A stretch of 64,000 nt of DNA from Cladorrhinum sp. PSN259 (lineage: Eukaryota; Ascomycota; Sordariomycetes; Sordariales; Podosporaceae). The translations under genes and the position numbers were made by a program. The notes below the pieces were generated by a model. The model ran no database searches. It worked only from the letters and a program-made list of their open reading frames with translations, and was not told the origin of the DNA. Positions 40,813 through 52,800 of the stretch are shown one piece after another; the first letter of the stretch is position 1, and each line of letters opens with the position of its first letter. The stretch spans positions 403,258-467,257 of the forward strand of contig MU867087.1 in the NCBI GenBank assembly GCA_033725935.1, read 5' to 3'.

Positions 40813-43321
40813 ATGCCTTCAGACCACTACTCTCCTCTACCCAAAGGCAGCGTTCGCTTGCTCCGGCTTCTGCCACATCCAGACGAGACCTCCCGCATCG
40901 AATGCCATCTCTCTGTCTATCACTTATTAGACTCGGGAACCGCCCACCACTATGACGCCTTATCCTATGCATGGGGCTCTGGAGTCAACTCTAAGGCTAT
41001 CTGGATCAACGACCGTGAATACGTTGTTTCGGCGAGCCTGCATGCAGCGCTATTGCATCTTCGGGATTGCTACGTGGATCGGCTCATGTGGGTAGATGCT
41101 ATCTGCATTGACCAACAAAACACGGCCGAAAAGAGCCAGCAGGTCCAGTCCATGGCCAAGATCTATGCCAAAGCAAGCCGTGTTATTGTTTGGCTCGGAG
41201 AGGCGACAGCCACCACCGACCAGGCGCTCGAGGATATACGAATGAGTTCGAGCCAGAAATCTACATCTATGGACAATATAAACAAACAAGCCATCCTTGA
41301 CCTCATTGAGCGGCCATGGTTCCAACGCATATGGGTAAGGAGGCGGGTATGCTCCATACTGCTACTACTAACAGAGTGCTAATAAGATTCATTTGAAATA
41401 GGTCGTTCAGGAGGTTGCCGCAGCACGACATGTCCTTGTCAAATGCGGACCCACCGAGATTGACGGATATGTATTTGGCTCAGGCCTTAATGCACTCAAA
41501 CGGCTTTACGACGGCGACCCAAACCTGCGCAGCCTGATCCTTCCAATAACCTACCTCATCAGAAACGCCGTCTTCCAGCCCAGATACAACTCGATTCAGC
41601 GGGACAGATTCTCTCTGTCTATCCGTCCTTTGGGCGAACTGGTAGACATGTTCCATACCCGCAAGGCTACAGTGGCTCTTGACAAAGTTTATGCCTTGCT
41701 TGGTATGAGCTCTGACGATCCCGGTGCGGTAGGGTTATTGGCCGATTATGATGCTTCGTGGCAAACGGTCTTTGAGAAACTTATTACCTTCTCCCTCTCC
41801 AATCAGATATCTGTAGAGACTTGGGACGGGAAGGAGGTAGCGGTGATCAGCGGCAAGGGCTGTGTTTTAGGCGAAGTATGGGTGGTTGAAGGAGATAGGA
41901 TCACTTGGAAGGACACGAGGGCAGATCGGCGCGAGTATTCAACCCTCCCAGCAGCAGCAAAACCAATCCAACCAGGGGATGTCATTTGCCTCCTTCAAGG
42001 AGCATCAAGGCCTACAATTATTAGGCTGCACAGCGATTTCTCGGCTGTTATCAGGATTGCGGCTCCCTTTACATACGATTCAGATGTTGCAAACACCACG
42101 TGGTTAGAACCTCTGGAGTCAATAACAACCTTTCCAGTCGACTTCCTGCTTGTCTGGGACTGGGAAATACCTCAAGATCGGGTGGAGGTCAAGGAGTACG
42201 AAGACTTCAGAAACGGCCAAGGGCTATTTGATCAAGAGTCGCAACAACAAAACAGCCTAGACAGAGCGACTAGATTATGGAGGATGGGACGAGTATTGGA
42301 ATCTATTAAAAGAGATCAAGAGGCAGGAAAGAATTTTCAGAAGTCAGTGGAAATAGGCGCTGCGGTCTTGGGAGGCGCACATAGCTTAGACCCGAGTCAT
42401 ACAAATCAGGCAGCTTGGGTAGATCTATTTGTTGAAGACAGAGGCGGGTGGGCGGCGCTACTATATGCGGCAAAGAAGGGGTACGAGGCAGTTGTGCGGC
42501 TGCTCCTTGAGAAGGGCGCTGCTGTTGAGGCGAAGGATAAAGAACGCCAGACACCACTAATAAAGGCTGCTGCAGAGGGGCATGGAGCAATTATACGGCA
42601 GCTCCTCGAGAAGGGCGCCGCTATTGAGGCGAAGGATAAAGAACGCCAGACACCACTAATAGAGGCTGCTATACACGGTCATGAAGCAGTTGTACGGCAG
42701 CTCCTGGAGAAGGGCGCTGCTATTGAGGCGAAGGATATAGATGGCCGGACACCACTAATGCGGGCTGCTATAAACGGGCATGAGGCAGTTGTACGGCAGC
42801 TCCTGGAGAAGGGCGCTTCTATCGAGGCGAGGGATAAAGATGGCCGGACACCACTAATAGAGGCTGCTATACACGGCCATGAAGCAATTGTACGGCAGCT
42901 CCTCGAGAAGGGCGCTTCTATTGAGGCGAATGGTAAAGATGGCCGGACACCACTAATACGGGCTGCTATACACGGCCATGAAGCAGTTGTACGGCAGCTC
43001 CTCGAGAAGGGCGCTGCTATTGAGGCGAAGGATAAAAATAGATGCACACCACTAAGGTTGGCTGTTGAATACCAGCAAGAAGCAGTTATACGGCTGCTCC
43101 TAGAGAAGGGCGCTGCTATTGAGGCGGAGGATGGATTTGGATGGACACCACTAACGATGGCTCTTAGTTTCAAGTACGAAGTAATTGTGCGATTACTTCT
43201 GAAGAAGGACGTTGCTGTTGAGGTAAAAGATAGTGAGGGCCTGACGCCATTGATGTATGCTGTTGTAAACGGGCATGAAGCATTTATGCGGCAGCTCCGC
43301 GAGAAGGGCGCTAGATGTTAA
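40813..43321 (+). CDS. HET-domain protein with C-terminal ankyrin repeats
   Basis: Exons 40813..41334 and 41402..43321 (67-bp intron GTAAGG...TAG, ACTAAC branch) encode 813 aa. The HET domain spans about 45-190 with YDALSYAWGSG, LMWVDAICIDQQN and KIYAKASRVIVWLGEA; the intron falls in the conserved IW-V-VQE motif (RIWVVQEVAAAR). HET domains trigger cell death in vegetative incompatibility and non-self recognition. A middle region (about 200-510) has no known domain. From about 520 there are eight full 33-residue ankyrin repeats plus a partial one (consensus EAVVRQLLEKGAAIEAKDKD followed by GRTPLIEAAIHGH). No NACHT domain is present. The repeats are nearly identical at DNA level, so repeat number is likely to vary between strains, as described for fungal NLR repeats. 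Confidence 0.92.
42484..43315 (+). repeat. 99-bp tandem repeats coding for ankyrin repeats
   Basis: Eight 99-bp units plus a partial unit within the HET-ANK gene. Units two to six differ at only a few positions (for example GCAGCTCCTGGAGAAGGGCG against GCAGCTCCTCGAGAAGGGCG), while the outer units diverge, a pattern of recent expansion or concerted evolution in the centre. Confidence 0.9.
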
Positions 43322-44387
43322 AGAATCTAGCAAGCGTTGCGGTTGGTGTAGTGGAAATGAGGTTGGGGGCAGTACTTACTATATCCGTACTGCAAAGACC
43401 ATTTTCAACCCATAGTTAATGAGATGACGGCGATGCTATAGATCGCTAAGTCTAGAAGAACCGAATACTATAGTATTATGTATACTACAATATTATATAT
43501 TTTTGATATCTTTACCTAAACAAATACACTTTTGCCACTCTATGGGGCATCAGATGATGTGAGGAGGTGGTTTGCTGGGACTATACACCTGCCGAAGCCC
43601 TGTGGTGGACGCCTTACGCTGCCACTCACGCCCAGCAGTGTCGGTAAGGCGTGTAAGGAGCTATCCGCAAATCCGTACTGCATTTTGGCTAACATATGTC
43701 TAGTTTTAGCTTAGAGTCAATTTTATACCGCATTATTGCATCATTCATGTAATCCATGCGTTGCCGTCGAGGCTTCAGCTTCCTGACTGGTCCGCCGCGC
43801 TTCTCTGGCCGGTGCAGTATTGCCACAGTAGCGACGAGGTGAAATCAAGAGCAGCATCTTGCGCCCTTACCGTGGAGCGGGGCTGAAAACCGGCGTCAAC
43901 TGGGCTTGGTTCGCTGCCAAATCGTCTATGGTCGAGCAGTGGCGGTGCGGGCAGCGAATGGCACGAAGCACTGTGCAAATGTCGTATGTGAACCCAGCCC
44001 ACCGCAGATGCACCGTGGACATCAGAGACATGATGTCTTCTAATCTGATTCTACGCCATTCTGCGTACGAGGGCGTGACGGCGCGACGCGACTCGCTGAG
44101 CTCGTGGTGCACGCAGCTTGGGGGTTTAAAGGTTTCGCGACGCCTTGCAGTGTTTAGAAACATATTCTTTGCTCCTCTCCTGTGGCTTTTTGGGCGACGA
44201 CGCGCCGCATCTCGCAAACCCCGCACACCATCATGAAATCAGCCCCAGTGCGGCGCGCCCCGTACCGCGTCCGCTTCCGCGCATCGCGGGGTAAAGAAAC
44301 ACTCCCTTGTCAGCATTGCCGGACGGCGCAAAGACGACGACCGCAGGTTGTACGCCGAAAATTTGACGCGCTCTCTTTGTCTACGTA

Positions 44388-44792
44388 TTGCGTGAAAGAG
44401 ATCCTTCCGTCGGATCCAAGTGTTCACATGGTCGGTACATCCAAGTTGGACCAGACATCAACCCTCCCGACGACTTTGAATATATTAGCCGAATTTCAAT
44501 CTCTCCCAGGATTAAACGACGTTTTAGGCGGGGGTACCTGGACTGTTCTAGGACTACCTTCCCATTCTTCCAGTATGCGAGGCGGTACTTTGGAACCTTG
44601 GAGTAGTACTTGCCACTATGGCCCATGGTTGCGCTGCCTGCGAGACATCTCCCCTTTCTTGAGGCAGGATATGATCAGCTTGATGAAGATTTCGGAATCG
44701 GGCTGATCATGCCTTACAGTAATAGCGGGAAATCGTGGAGTCTTCGGATCGATCGATTAGTTAGTTCAGACTGCAAGGCAGGATTCTGTTAG
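44388..44792 (+). pseudogene. Relic coding frame of unknown family
   Basis: One plus-strand frame reads HGRYIQVGPDINPPDDFEYI, RIKRRFRRGYLDCSRTTFPF, a TAG near 44,607, then YDQLDEDFGIGLIMPYSNSG to a stop at 44,792. Composition is protein-like, but there is no clear start and one internal stop. I do not recognise it. It could be a decayed fungal gene fragment or chance. Confidence 0.25.
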
Positions 44793-44948
44793 CTGGCACG
44801 GGGACAGGCCACTCTCACGAATACAGAAGCAGGACCTACGGGTACCGGTCTCTCGCGACTTGCTTGGCCGGAGGATTTGTTGTGGAAGGAAGACGATGAA
44901 TAGGAAGAAGATGAATGGGAAGAAGGTTGAAGTGGAAGTCTGGAAGAA

Positions 44949-45236
44949 GGTTTGCCTAGTGTGGTTTTCTTGGCTGTATGCGGCCAGGGCAAATGCCCTG
45001 GCAGTTGGCCTTATTACCGCATTTAGCAACCGTTGAAAGCATCTAGAGATCTTGGTTGTGGGCCTCAGTAGCGCGCGCGCCCGACCAGGTCGTGGCAGAT
45101 TGTTCAATTGAGCCATGTCATGTGATAATCATGTGACATGCATTGCGCAGACAAAGTGGATTGGGATTGTGACTGCACAATTGGTCAGGCTTTATCTTTC
45201 TCCTGTTATCCCCGATAACACTGTGAATTAAAAAAG
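44949..45236. repeat. Dispersed repeat, copy 2
   Basis: Same-orientation relative of 32,666-32,929, sharing AAGGTTTGCCTA, TCTAGAGATCTTGGTTGTGG, the inverted-repeat segment at 45,114-45,140 and, at the right end, a weaker copy of the 38-bp motif (45,199-45,236; 20 of 25 core positions). A long GCGCGCGC run marks its centre. Confidence 0.7.
45199..45236 (+). repeat. Copy C of the 38-bp motif family
   Basis: The most diverged copy, at the right end of dispersed repeat copy 2 (TGTTATCCCCGATAACACTG). No flanking direct repeats. Confidence 0.5.
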
Positions 45237-45842
45237 GGGAAAAAAAGCATATATTACTTAACTTTTTAGGTCTTCGAGAAACGAAGGCCATTTTAACATC
45301 TTCTATTAATTACTATCGGCTTATTATAGCTCGTATATTTAACATCCTTATACGGCTTTCTTTAGGGTTAGTCAGATTGGCCGAGATTATGGAGTCAGCG
45401 AGCCAAGTCGAGTAGGGACGGGGTTGTTGCAAGACTTATTGTTGGTGCGGGAGGGAGGTGTGAGAAGGTGGAAGGATGCCCAGAGAGGGAGGGTTGAGAG
45501 AAAGTTGGAGCGCATTTTGAGTATTGAGTAGGTAGCGCTCGAGATGAAGTTTGGAAACGTGAAATAGGTTAGAGGAGGGAAGAGAAAAAGAGGGGGGAGA
45601 TGTGATATAAAGAGCAATGGCGTGGTGGTGCGAGGGTTCATTTATCCGTTTGGCAACTAGAGGTCATGCAGGAACCTGGTATTTCTGAAAGATCACACAG
45701 TACAGACTGCATGTTGTAGCGTGTGAATATATTCGGTCACTTAATGTCCCTTGGCCCATCATGTTGCCGCCGGAAAGACTCGGATCTAATGATTTGTGTG
45801 TGATTGCCTATTTTATGAGAGCGCGCAATGACTATACCGCTA

Positions 45843-48800
45843 TTAGCTTTTTTTGAGCCACACGCTTCGCATGGGTATGGTAGGAATTGAATGGCCTACC
45901 TCCAAACGCTGATTACGACTGTGGCCGCCGATTTCGCCTTGTGGGTTGAGGACAATGCTGGCGAGGTCCCTTTTTGAGTCTTGGATCTCTATAACCCTCT
46001 GTTGGTGGAAACGGTTAGGTCAATCAAAGCCAAGTGTTGGGACGCAATTTGATATTGCTAACCTCCTCAAATGAGTTTTTGACAACGAAGCGGACTGTAG
46101 TAACTTCTCGCGTCTGGCCCATTCTATGGATCCGCGCAAGAGCCTGGTCTTCCTGCGTGGGATTCCTGCGGACAACAAGCTTGAGTGTCAGTAAGCGACA
46201 AGTCTGGGTCAGCGGTGCACATTTACCAATGAGGTTCCATGAGATATGCCCGGGATGCGGCAGTAAGCGTAAGCCTGGTAATGTTAATTCTCGAAGCTAT
46301 TCGTGTGAGGCTTTACATTGTTTAACTCACCCGACAGCACCGCAAGAAATTGTCAGAAGCAACACTCTAACTGAAGCATCATGTCGAAATTGATCAATAA
46401 CTCCTTGTCGTTCCTTGTGTGGGACTTTTCCGTCGAACCGGAGATACCGGATAGCCGATCTTTGTTTGAGCCCAGCTTCAATGAGATCTAGAGTCATTCG
46501 CCAGGTCGAGAAAACCACACTGCACGGCTGGTCAATAGTGTGGAGGCGCCAAAACAAGAAAGACCTTCTTACCATTTGAGATCCTGCGGTTGCTTCTGCA
46601 AGTCGTCTAACAGCATCGAAATTTTTGAAGATGAACAGGAAGCTAAAGGCCCGACTGGGACTGGGGTTGCCATTGGAACGTCGTCTAGGCTTGTAATATC
46701 AGTTGAGACTGGAGCGACGGGACAAGGAGTCTTGCATCCGCATTTCAGTTGTTTGTTTCCCAACTTCTGAGCGCATAACGAACACAAGAATTTCCAGCAC
46801 TTAGTGAAGAGAGGACGTAGCTGTTGTTGCTTTGAGTCACCGAGGTCGTACGAAGTTGGGTCTACGGTTGACCCGCAAGTTGGCGTATCACATTCAACCC
46901 GGCGCATCTCTCGACGGATATTAAACATGCTCTGGGCGACGACTTTCCAGCTCTCCGGAGTTGATTTCTGCGAGTGCTCAATTGTATGTCGAGAATGGTA
47001 ATGTAAACCGAGGTTACAGATCATTCGCATCGCCTCGATCTTTTGGAGAACATTCTGAAAATTATGAGGGTGGCTCCCATCACTGCTTTGCGTAAGAGCC
47101 TCCTCAATCTTTGTAAGTGCCTGAATCCGGACGCCATCATAGAGCTGTCTCTCTGATGGATCAAGGTCGATGGGCCATCTCAAGTCATGCCTAGCTGGTA
47201 AGTCCAAAATATCCTTCTGTCTGCGAAGCAGAAGGCAGCCTGCCAGCCGCTTCAGTCGTTTTACGGCCTCCTCGTCACGGCCGCACTTCCATAAGTCTGT
47301 AATATCCGTGTTGAAGATTTGCCGATCAGAGTAGGGGTAAACTTGCAGAAACTTTAGCAGTGAAGCTAAATCCCCGAGCTCATTTTGGATGGGGGTTCCT
47401 GTCACGACCCATCGGGCGACTGACTTGAGTTCGCATATTGCAGACGCTCGTTGTGACTTGATATTGCTTATTTTGTGTGCTGTGAAAGATGATGCGGGTC
47501 AGCAAAGTCTTGGGACTGTGATCGGGTATCACTCAACGTACCCTCATCAAGAATAATACGTCTCCATACCGTATTATATAGCAACGAGTTTCCATTCTTC
47601 CGTTCGGCAGATGCAGTGTCATATGTGGTTAGGACTACCATGGCATCCTTAATCTCTGTTCGGCTTGACAGTTTGGACTTGCCATGGTGCAGACGCCATG
47701 GGATGTTGTTGGGATATACATGCCTTGGGAGAAGGAAAGGACAATGTTAGCTTTTATGACTTGGTGGCAGATCTGGCTTGGTTGTTTGTTGCCATACTCA
47801 ACAATTTGCTCCTCCCACGTTCCTAACACTGGAATGCGATGTCCCAATATCGTCAGTTGACGGTTGACCGTTTTTGATCAAAGGGCAACTCACAGGGTGG
47901 AGGGACGATGATGAGCGTACGTCCGGAGGACATGTCTTGGTCACTCCAAGCTACATCAAGCGGATGATTATCTGTCATTATATCGGACGCAACGAGGGCG
48001 ATCATGGACAAAGTTTTGCCCAGGCCCATTGGGTCAGCAATGATGCCACCATAAAACTGGGGAGGTGGCTCTGCCTGGACCCGGCCGGAAATTCTGTTAT
48101 GGAAGCTTCAGAATGTCAGACAAGGCTACCTACGGAAGTACATGAAATATAAGTCTTACCTTGGGTCTCTGCCACTATCCCAATCTTCTACCTTCCAAAT
48201 GTCAGGCCTGGATCCATCCCACGCCCACCCGTTCTCTCTCTCCAGCATAAACGTCAATGCTTGTTTTTGATGCCTGGCAAGCTTCGTTTTGATTGAAGGA
48301 GGCTGTGCAGCCTCTGGAAGGTCTTCCTGTGAATTTAGAATGTCGAGAAGTTCAGGACGAGCCGCTATGAACTCCATCTCGGAGACATACCCAGCACATT
48401 TTGTGAGGCTGGATGTCAATACATGGACCGAGGGGTCGGCGGATGGCAATCGATGAGGATTGCAATATCTCACATTTCGCTCGCAGCCGACAGGATCTTG
48501 AAGAAAAATGTTACGCTCCTGAAGGTAAGTGCCGAGATCGTCGAATAAGTCCAAGGGTCCGTAGAGAATAATATCCAGTCTGCAAAATCTGGAAGAGCCA
48601 TGGAAACGAATCGTCCTTGCTCTGGTGTTGGGTTGGTCATCAATCGACGAGGCGTAGGATTCCAGATCGAGACCCTGCTCTTCGAGCAGGTCACCCAACA
48701 GTTGGGTGAAGTCCAGATCAAGCTTTCCATTGATGTTGGGGTCTTTGGACGATACAAATCGTTGTGAGCTCTCGAGACGAACTGAATGATTCACGGTTCC

Positions 48801-49121
48801 CGGAGGTAATGCTCCGCTGCCGTGGATCCCAATAATCATCCCGAAACAAACGATAGCATCTGGGACGGGAGCTGGGATCTGTTCTAGAGAAATATCAATC
48901 TTTTTCTCCTGCCCAGTCGTTGGCTCTATTAACTGCGCGCTTGCCTGAATTGTCATAGTTGGGCTTGTGTCTAGGGTGAGATCAATAACATTGCTTGGTG
49001 GCACCTGCAATGGAGAACTGATGAATCGCTTTGTCCCTCGATCCGTGGGCCTGGAATGGTCTGCATCGTCGGCGACGGATGAATCGTGAAACCTTCTCTT
49101 TCTAGAAGTATTACGCTCCAT
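45843..49121 (-). CDS. SNF2-family helicase/ATPase (Rad5/HLTF-like group)
   Basis: Nine exons: 48160..49121, 47894..48105, 47798..47828, 47542..47723, 46573..47479, 46331..46519, 46227..46274, 46063..46165 and 45843..45998. All eight introns (53-74 bp) have GT-AG ends and keep phase, giving 929 aa. SNF2 ATPases move along DNA or remodel protein-DNA complexes; the Rad5/HLTF/Ris1 group acts in damage tolerance and SUMO/ubiquitin-linked repair. Motif I is GGIIADPMGLGKT (about 344), motif II DEAH is split by intron 4 (about 462), and motif III is VTGTPIQNELGDL. A Cys-rich RING-like insert follows (CDTPTCG...TKCWKFLCSLCAQKL...KCGCKTPC, about 640-700). Helicase C has CVVFSTWRMTLDLIEAGL, LTLTAASRAYLMEPHWNPTQ and ARIHRMGQTREV. 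The RING ligand set looks incomplete, so E3 activity is uncertain. The exact acceptor of intron 1 is one of two in-phase options. Confidence 0.9.
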
Positions 49122-49803
49122 GTTTGTAGGTGGAAAAGCTTTCGAAGGAGCGCTGTGTGATTGATGCGTCCAGAAAGACGAGCTTTGGTGTATATGTTAG
49201 AAAGCAAACTGCAGCCCAGGGGAAGAAGTTGTGGAAAATTAATACCGACCATTTCATGGAAACTCGACAAAGTTTCACCTGGAATTGAGTGGTTTGGGGG
49301 TTTGCGCCTGCATCCAAATCTGGCTAGGTAAGGTAGTACGTATGCAAGTAATGTGGGGCATATGCAAGTAATGTGGGGCATATGCAAGTAATGTGGGGCA
49401 TATGCAAGTAATGTGGGGCCTATGCAAGTGCTGTGCATCCTGAGACAACTACCGCCACTTACCCGCCGCTCTCCCGCACGGCTGATGGCTGCCCTGAGCG
49501 GCCGTCACACTTTTTTGAGAGAAGCCCGAACGGCAAGTAATACAGCTCTTGGAGTAGTGGTCTTCCCGTTCGTTCTGCTCAAGTTATACCTTATTGATTT
49601 CTGTTGGAGGTCAGGTGCTTGCCCCACCTGGTCAGTGCTGTGGGAAGACCACCCAGGCCTTAGGGATGGGAAAACCTCCCACCTGGTAGAGAGTTTTCCC
49701 AATTCATCAGCTTTTCCAGTGTGTGCCTCCAACAATTTCCAGTTCATGTCAGTTTTCAACCCCAGCTTTTGCACTCTCGATACAATTTGCATTGGTTCAA
49801 ATC
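49122..49803. promoter_or_regulatory. Divergent intergenic region, SNF2 and NLR genes
   Basis: The SNF2 gene starts at 49121 (minus) and the NLR at 49804 (plus), so both promoters lie in these 680 bp, together with a 20-bp tandem repeat. Other open frames here are repeat artefacts. Confidence 0.55.
49341..49438. repeat. 20-bp tandem repeat, four and a half copies
   Basis: Unit TATGCAAGTAATGTGGGGCA, four copies from 49341 to 49420 with a single change in the last, then a decayed partial copy. It has no spacers and is not a CRISPR array. It sits between two divergent promoters. Confidence 0.92.
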
Positions 49804-52800
49804 ATGCCTCTCCGTGGTCGAACACCCATTTCGCCGGCAGCACAGAGCACCATCAAGCGTGCATTCAAGGATCTTGAGCAATACATCTCCATTACCGACC
49901 ACAAGAACCTCCAGGACACGACCCTTGAAGATGTTCGGCAGGCAGCACATTCAATCGAGGACCAGCTTGCAGCCCGCCAGTCCTTACGCAATATGCGCCG
50001 GCTCTTGCCTCTTTTTGACGGACTCTCGTATTATTCCAAAACGATCGAGGTATTGTGCAACGGAACGCCTTATATGGCATGGATATGGGCACCGATAAAG
50101 GTGATACTCTTTCCGGTTATGCCCGATAACGCTCTAACTTATACCACAAAGGTGATACTCAAGGTGGCGTCCGACTACGTTGAGGCGTTTGAGAAGATAA
50201 TCCAGGGCTATGCCCGTATTGCAGAGCCTCTGGCCAGGTTCAAGCTTTTTGATCAAGCCTACTCCAAAAACATACACGTTCAAGAAACCCTTGCTGTGTA
50301 CTATGCCGACATTCTCAAATTTCATGAGCACGCTTACAAGTTTGTTCGCAGGGGTGGTAAGAACCCGGGGCCACTCCCCCATCGACCTCATGCTATCCAA
50401 GTTCTGACACAATTTTATTTCCAGGTTGGAAAAATCTTTTTCATTCATCCTGGGGCCGTTTCGAGCGTACGTTTAAGGGCATCTTTGACGATATGGAACG
50501 CCACGGGGACTCGATCGACAAAACCGCCGCAGCTATTCATATCTCAGAAGCCAAAGCAATGCGGGACGCTTTGGAGACTTCGCGCCAACAATCCCTTGAT
50601 GCTTTAAAACGAGAGGAACAAGAGATGGTTTCATCACATTATCTGGCTATCGTCGGTTGGCTTAAGCTGGATGAGTCTGATCAGCACAAAATTCTTGAGT
50701 CTATCGCATCTGAAGCGTCTAACTACCCAGGTACCACCGACTGGGTCACCAAGAACCCAAAGATCACTTCCTGGATGCGGCCAAGCCATGAGACAACCTT
50801 TCTAGTTTTGAACGGCCATCCCGGTACTGGCAAAAGTGTCCTGGCATCACGAATCACCACATTTCTCAAGTCCGCTAATGCGTCTCTCGTCATCTCACAT
50901 TTCTGCACCTACTCATACGTGACATCTATTGAGTATGATCAGATTTTACGATCTGTTTTGGCCCAATTAATCCGGTCAAATCCAGACCTGGTTGCACACG
51001 CATATGATGAGCTTATACGCCAGAAAAAGGCACTAAATTCGCAGGTCCTCGAGAAACTCATTTGTGATCTTATTATTAGTTCAGCAGACTCACCATCACA
51101 GACTCGGTATATCCACATTCTCTTGGATGGGCTCAACGAATGTGACCAAGATCAACAGAAAAAGATCATCAGAATGCTGGAGCGAGTTGTCTCTGTGGCG
51201 TCGTCTGAATCCTCTGGCTCGACGATTTGCAAAGTCCTACTCTCCACACGAGTAACTCAGCCTGTTCCCGTTCGATTACGACAGAAACCGACGGTCTCTA
51301 TAGGAGAGGAGAAAATTGAGGTGACGAAGGCTATCAGGCAGTATTCTTCCGACAGAATGAAAAGGCTCTCAGGACGGCTGAAGGAGATGCAGATCACCGA
51401 GAGAGATTTGCAAGATGTGGTTAATGGAATAGCAGACAAGGCGGCCGGTAAACACGTTCCGCTTCCTCTGCCCACATTGCAAATCGCTAATCCTAAGTTG
51501 TAGGCATGTTTCTTTGGGCCCGCCTTGTTCTGGAATATCTGTCAACAAATATTTTCTACAGCCGGGAAGAAATACTGAGGGCTGCCGAAACTCTTCCTCG
51601 AAAATTGAGCGAATTGTGAGTTTTCTTGGCACAATATGCCACTGCCCAAAGGGTACGGAGGTATATACTAGCCAAGCTAACTGCTTAAGAAGCTACGGGA
51701 AAATAATCACCCAACTTCTCTCACACCTCGATGACCGCTCCGTCAAGCGGGTTAAGATGGTTCTTGGCTGGATTGCCTTTGCCAAGCGACCTCTCAGAAA
51801 AGCCGAATTCCGATCAGCCTTGGCTTTTGGTGATGGCGATACGAAAGTCTCTGAATTGCCCCCACCCTATATCTTCGATATCTGTGGGCCACTTATAGAG
51901 ATGCGTAAAGATTCCAGCTTTGCGTTTATCCATGTTTCCGTCAAGGAGTACGTAGATAACCTCTAATACAAGCCCCGCACCACAATATGACTAATACACT
52001 TAGATTTCTTCAGAGTCCAGAAAGTAACATTGGTCTAAGCGAGACAACTGCATGCTATCAGCATGGGGTCAGCACCGCGACTTGTCTGCTCTCGGGCCTG
52101 GAGACAATGGCATTAGCTTGCCCCGAATCAGAACGTAACCTCCGCATTCTTCGCGGGCTTCATGCCTTTCACACATATGCGACCGAGTATTGGACAGAGT
52201 ATTTGCTTGCAATTGCCTCGTCCTCAACCGGGCTCGACGCAAACTCTCAATTCTTCCTGCTCTCATCTCGGTTAGCCACAACTTTGAGAGACCTTCAACG
52301 AGGGAACAGTGACGCCTCTAAGGATTCTTCAAGTGTTTCCGATGCGCGACTGGTTTTTTTGGAGGAACATCCTAATCTGCATACAGTGGCTGTTGAAAGC
52401 ATTTCTGATCGGGGTATCAAAGACTTGGAAGAAGCCAACATAGCAGGTGAGTTTCACATTTTGGATTTGAACACTTGCAGCGACTGATCTTTAACGTGTA
52501 TTCATGGAGATGCAGACGACGGTGGTCAAGTGGTTAGCGTCACCAGCCTCAAAACCCTATTACTTTGCTACCGAACAGTTATTGGGAGCCTTCTCTCAAT
52601 GCAAACTTATGGAGGTATCGAGCTTGAAGAGTTCGCCAGGTTCAAGGTCGAGTACAGAAAAACCGCTTTTGCTTGCCGTTTGCTTTCCTGTCCACGAGCG
52701 ACACTTGGATTCGACAGCCAAGCGGAGCTTATCGAGCACGAGGCCAGCCATCTCCGTATTGTCTGCAAGGAACCTTTTTGTCAGTATCCCCCTTTCTCCT

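Larger units (their letters stand above)
43322..45842. other. Intergenic with relic ORF and dispersed repeat
   Basis: About 2.5 kb without a convincing intact gene. It contains the relic frame at 44,388-44,792 and copy 2 of a dispersed repeat (44,949-45,236). The ORFs at 43,859-44,236 and 45,387-45,641 have no family or signal I trust. Confidence 0.45.

Noticed and set aside
43859..44236. Possible gene between the HET-ANK and SNF2 genes
   Set aside because: Overlapping ORFs are open on both strands, which in GC-rich DNA is expected by chance; no motif, signal peptide or intron structure was found.
49341..49438. CRISPR-like array
   Set aside because: The units are directly adjacent with no spacers, and the genome is fungal; it is a simple tandem repeat.
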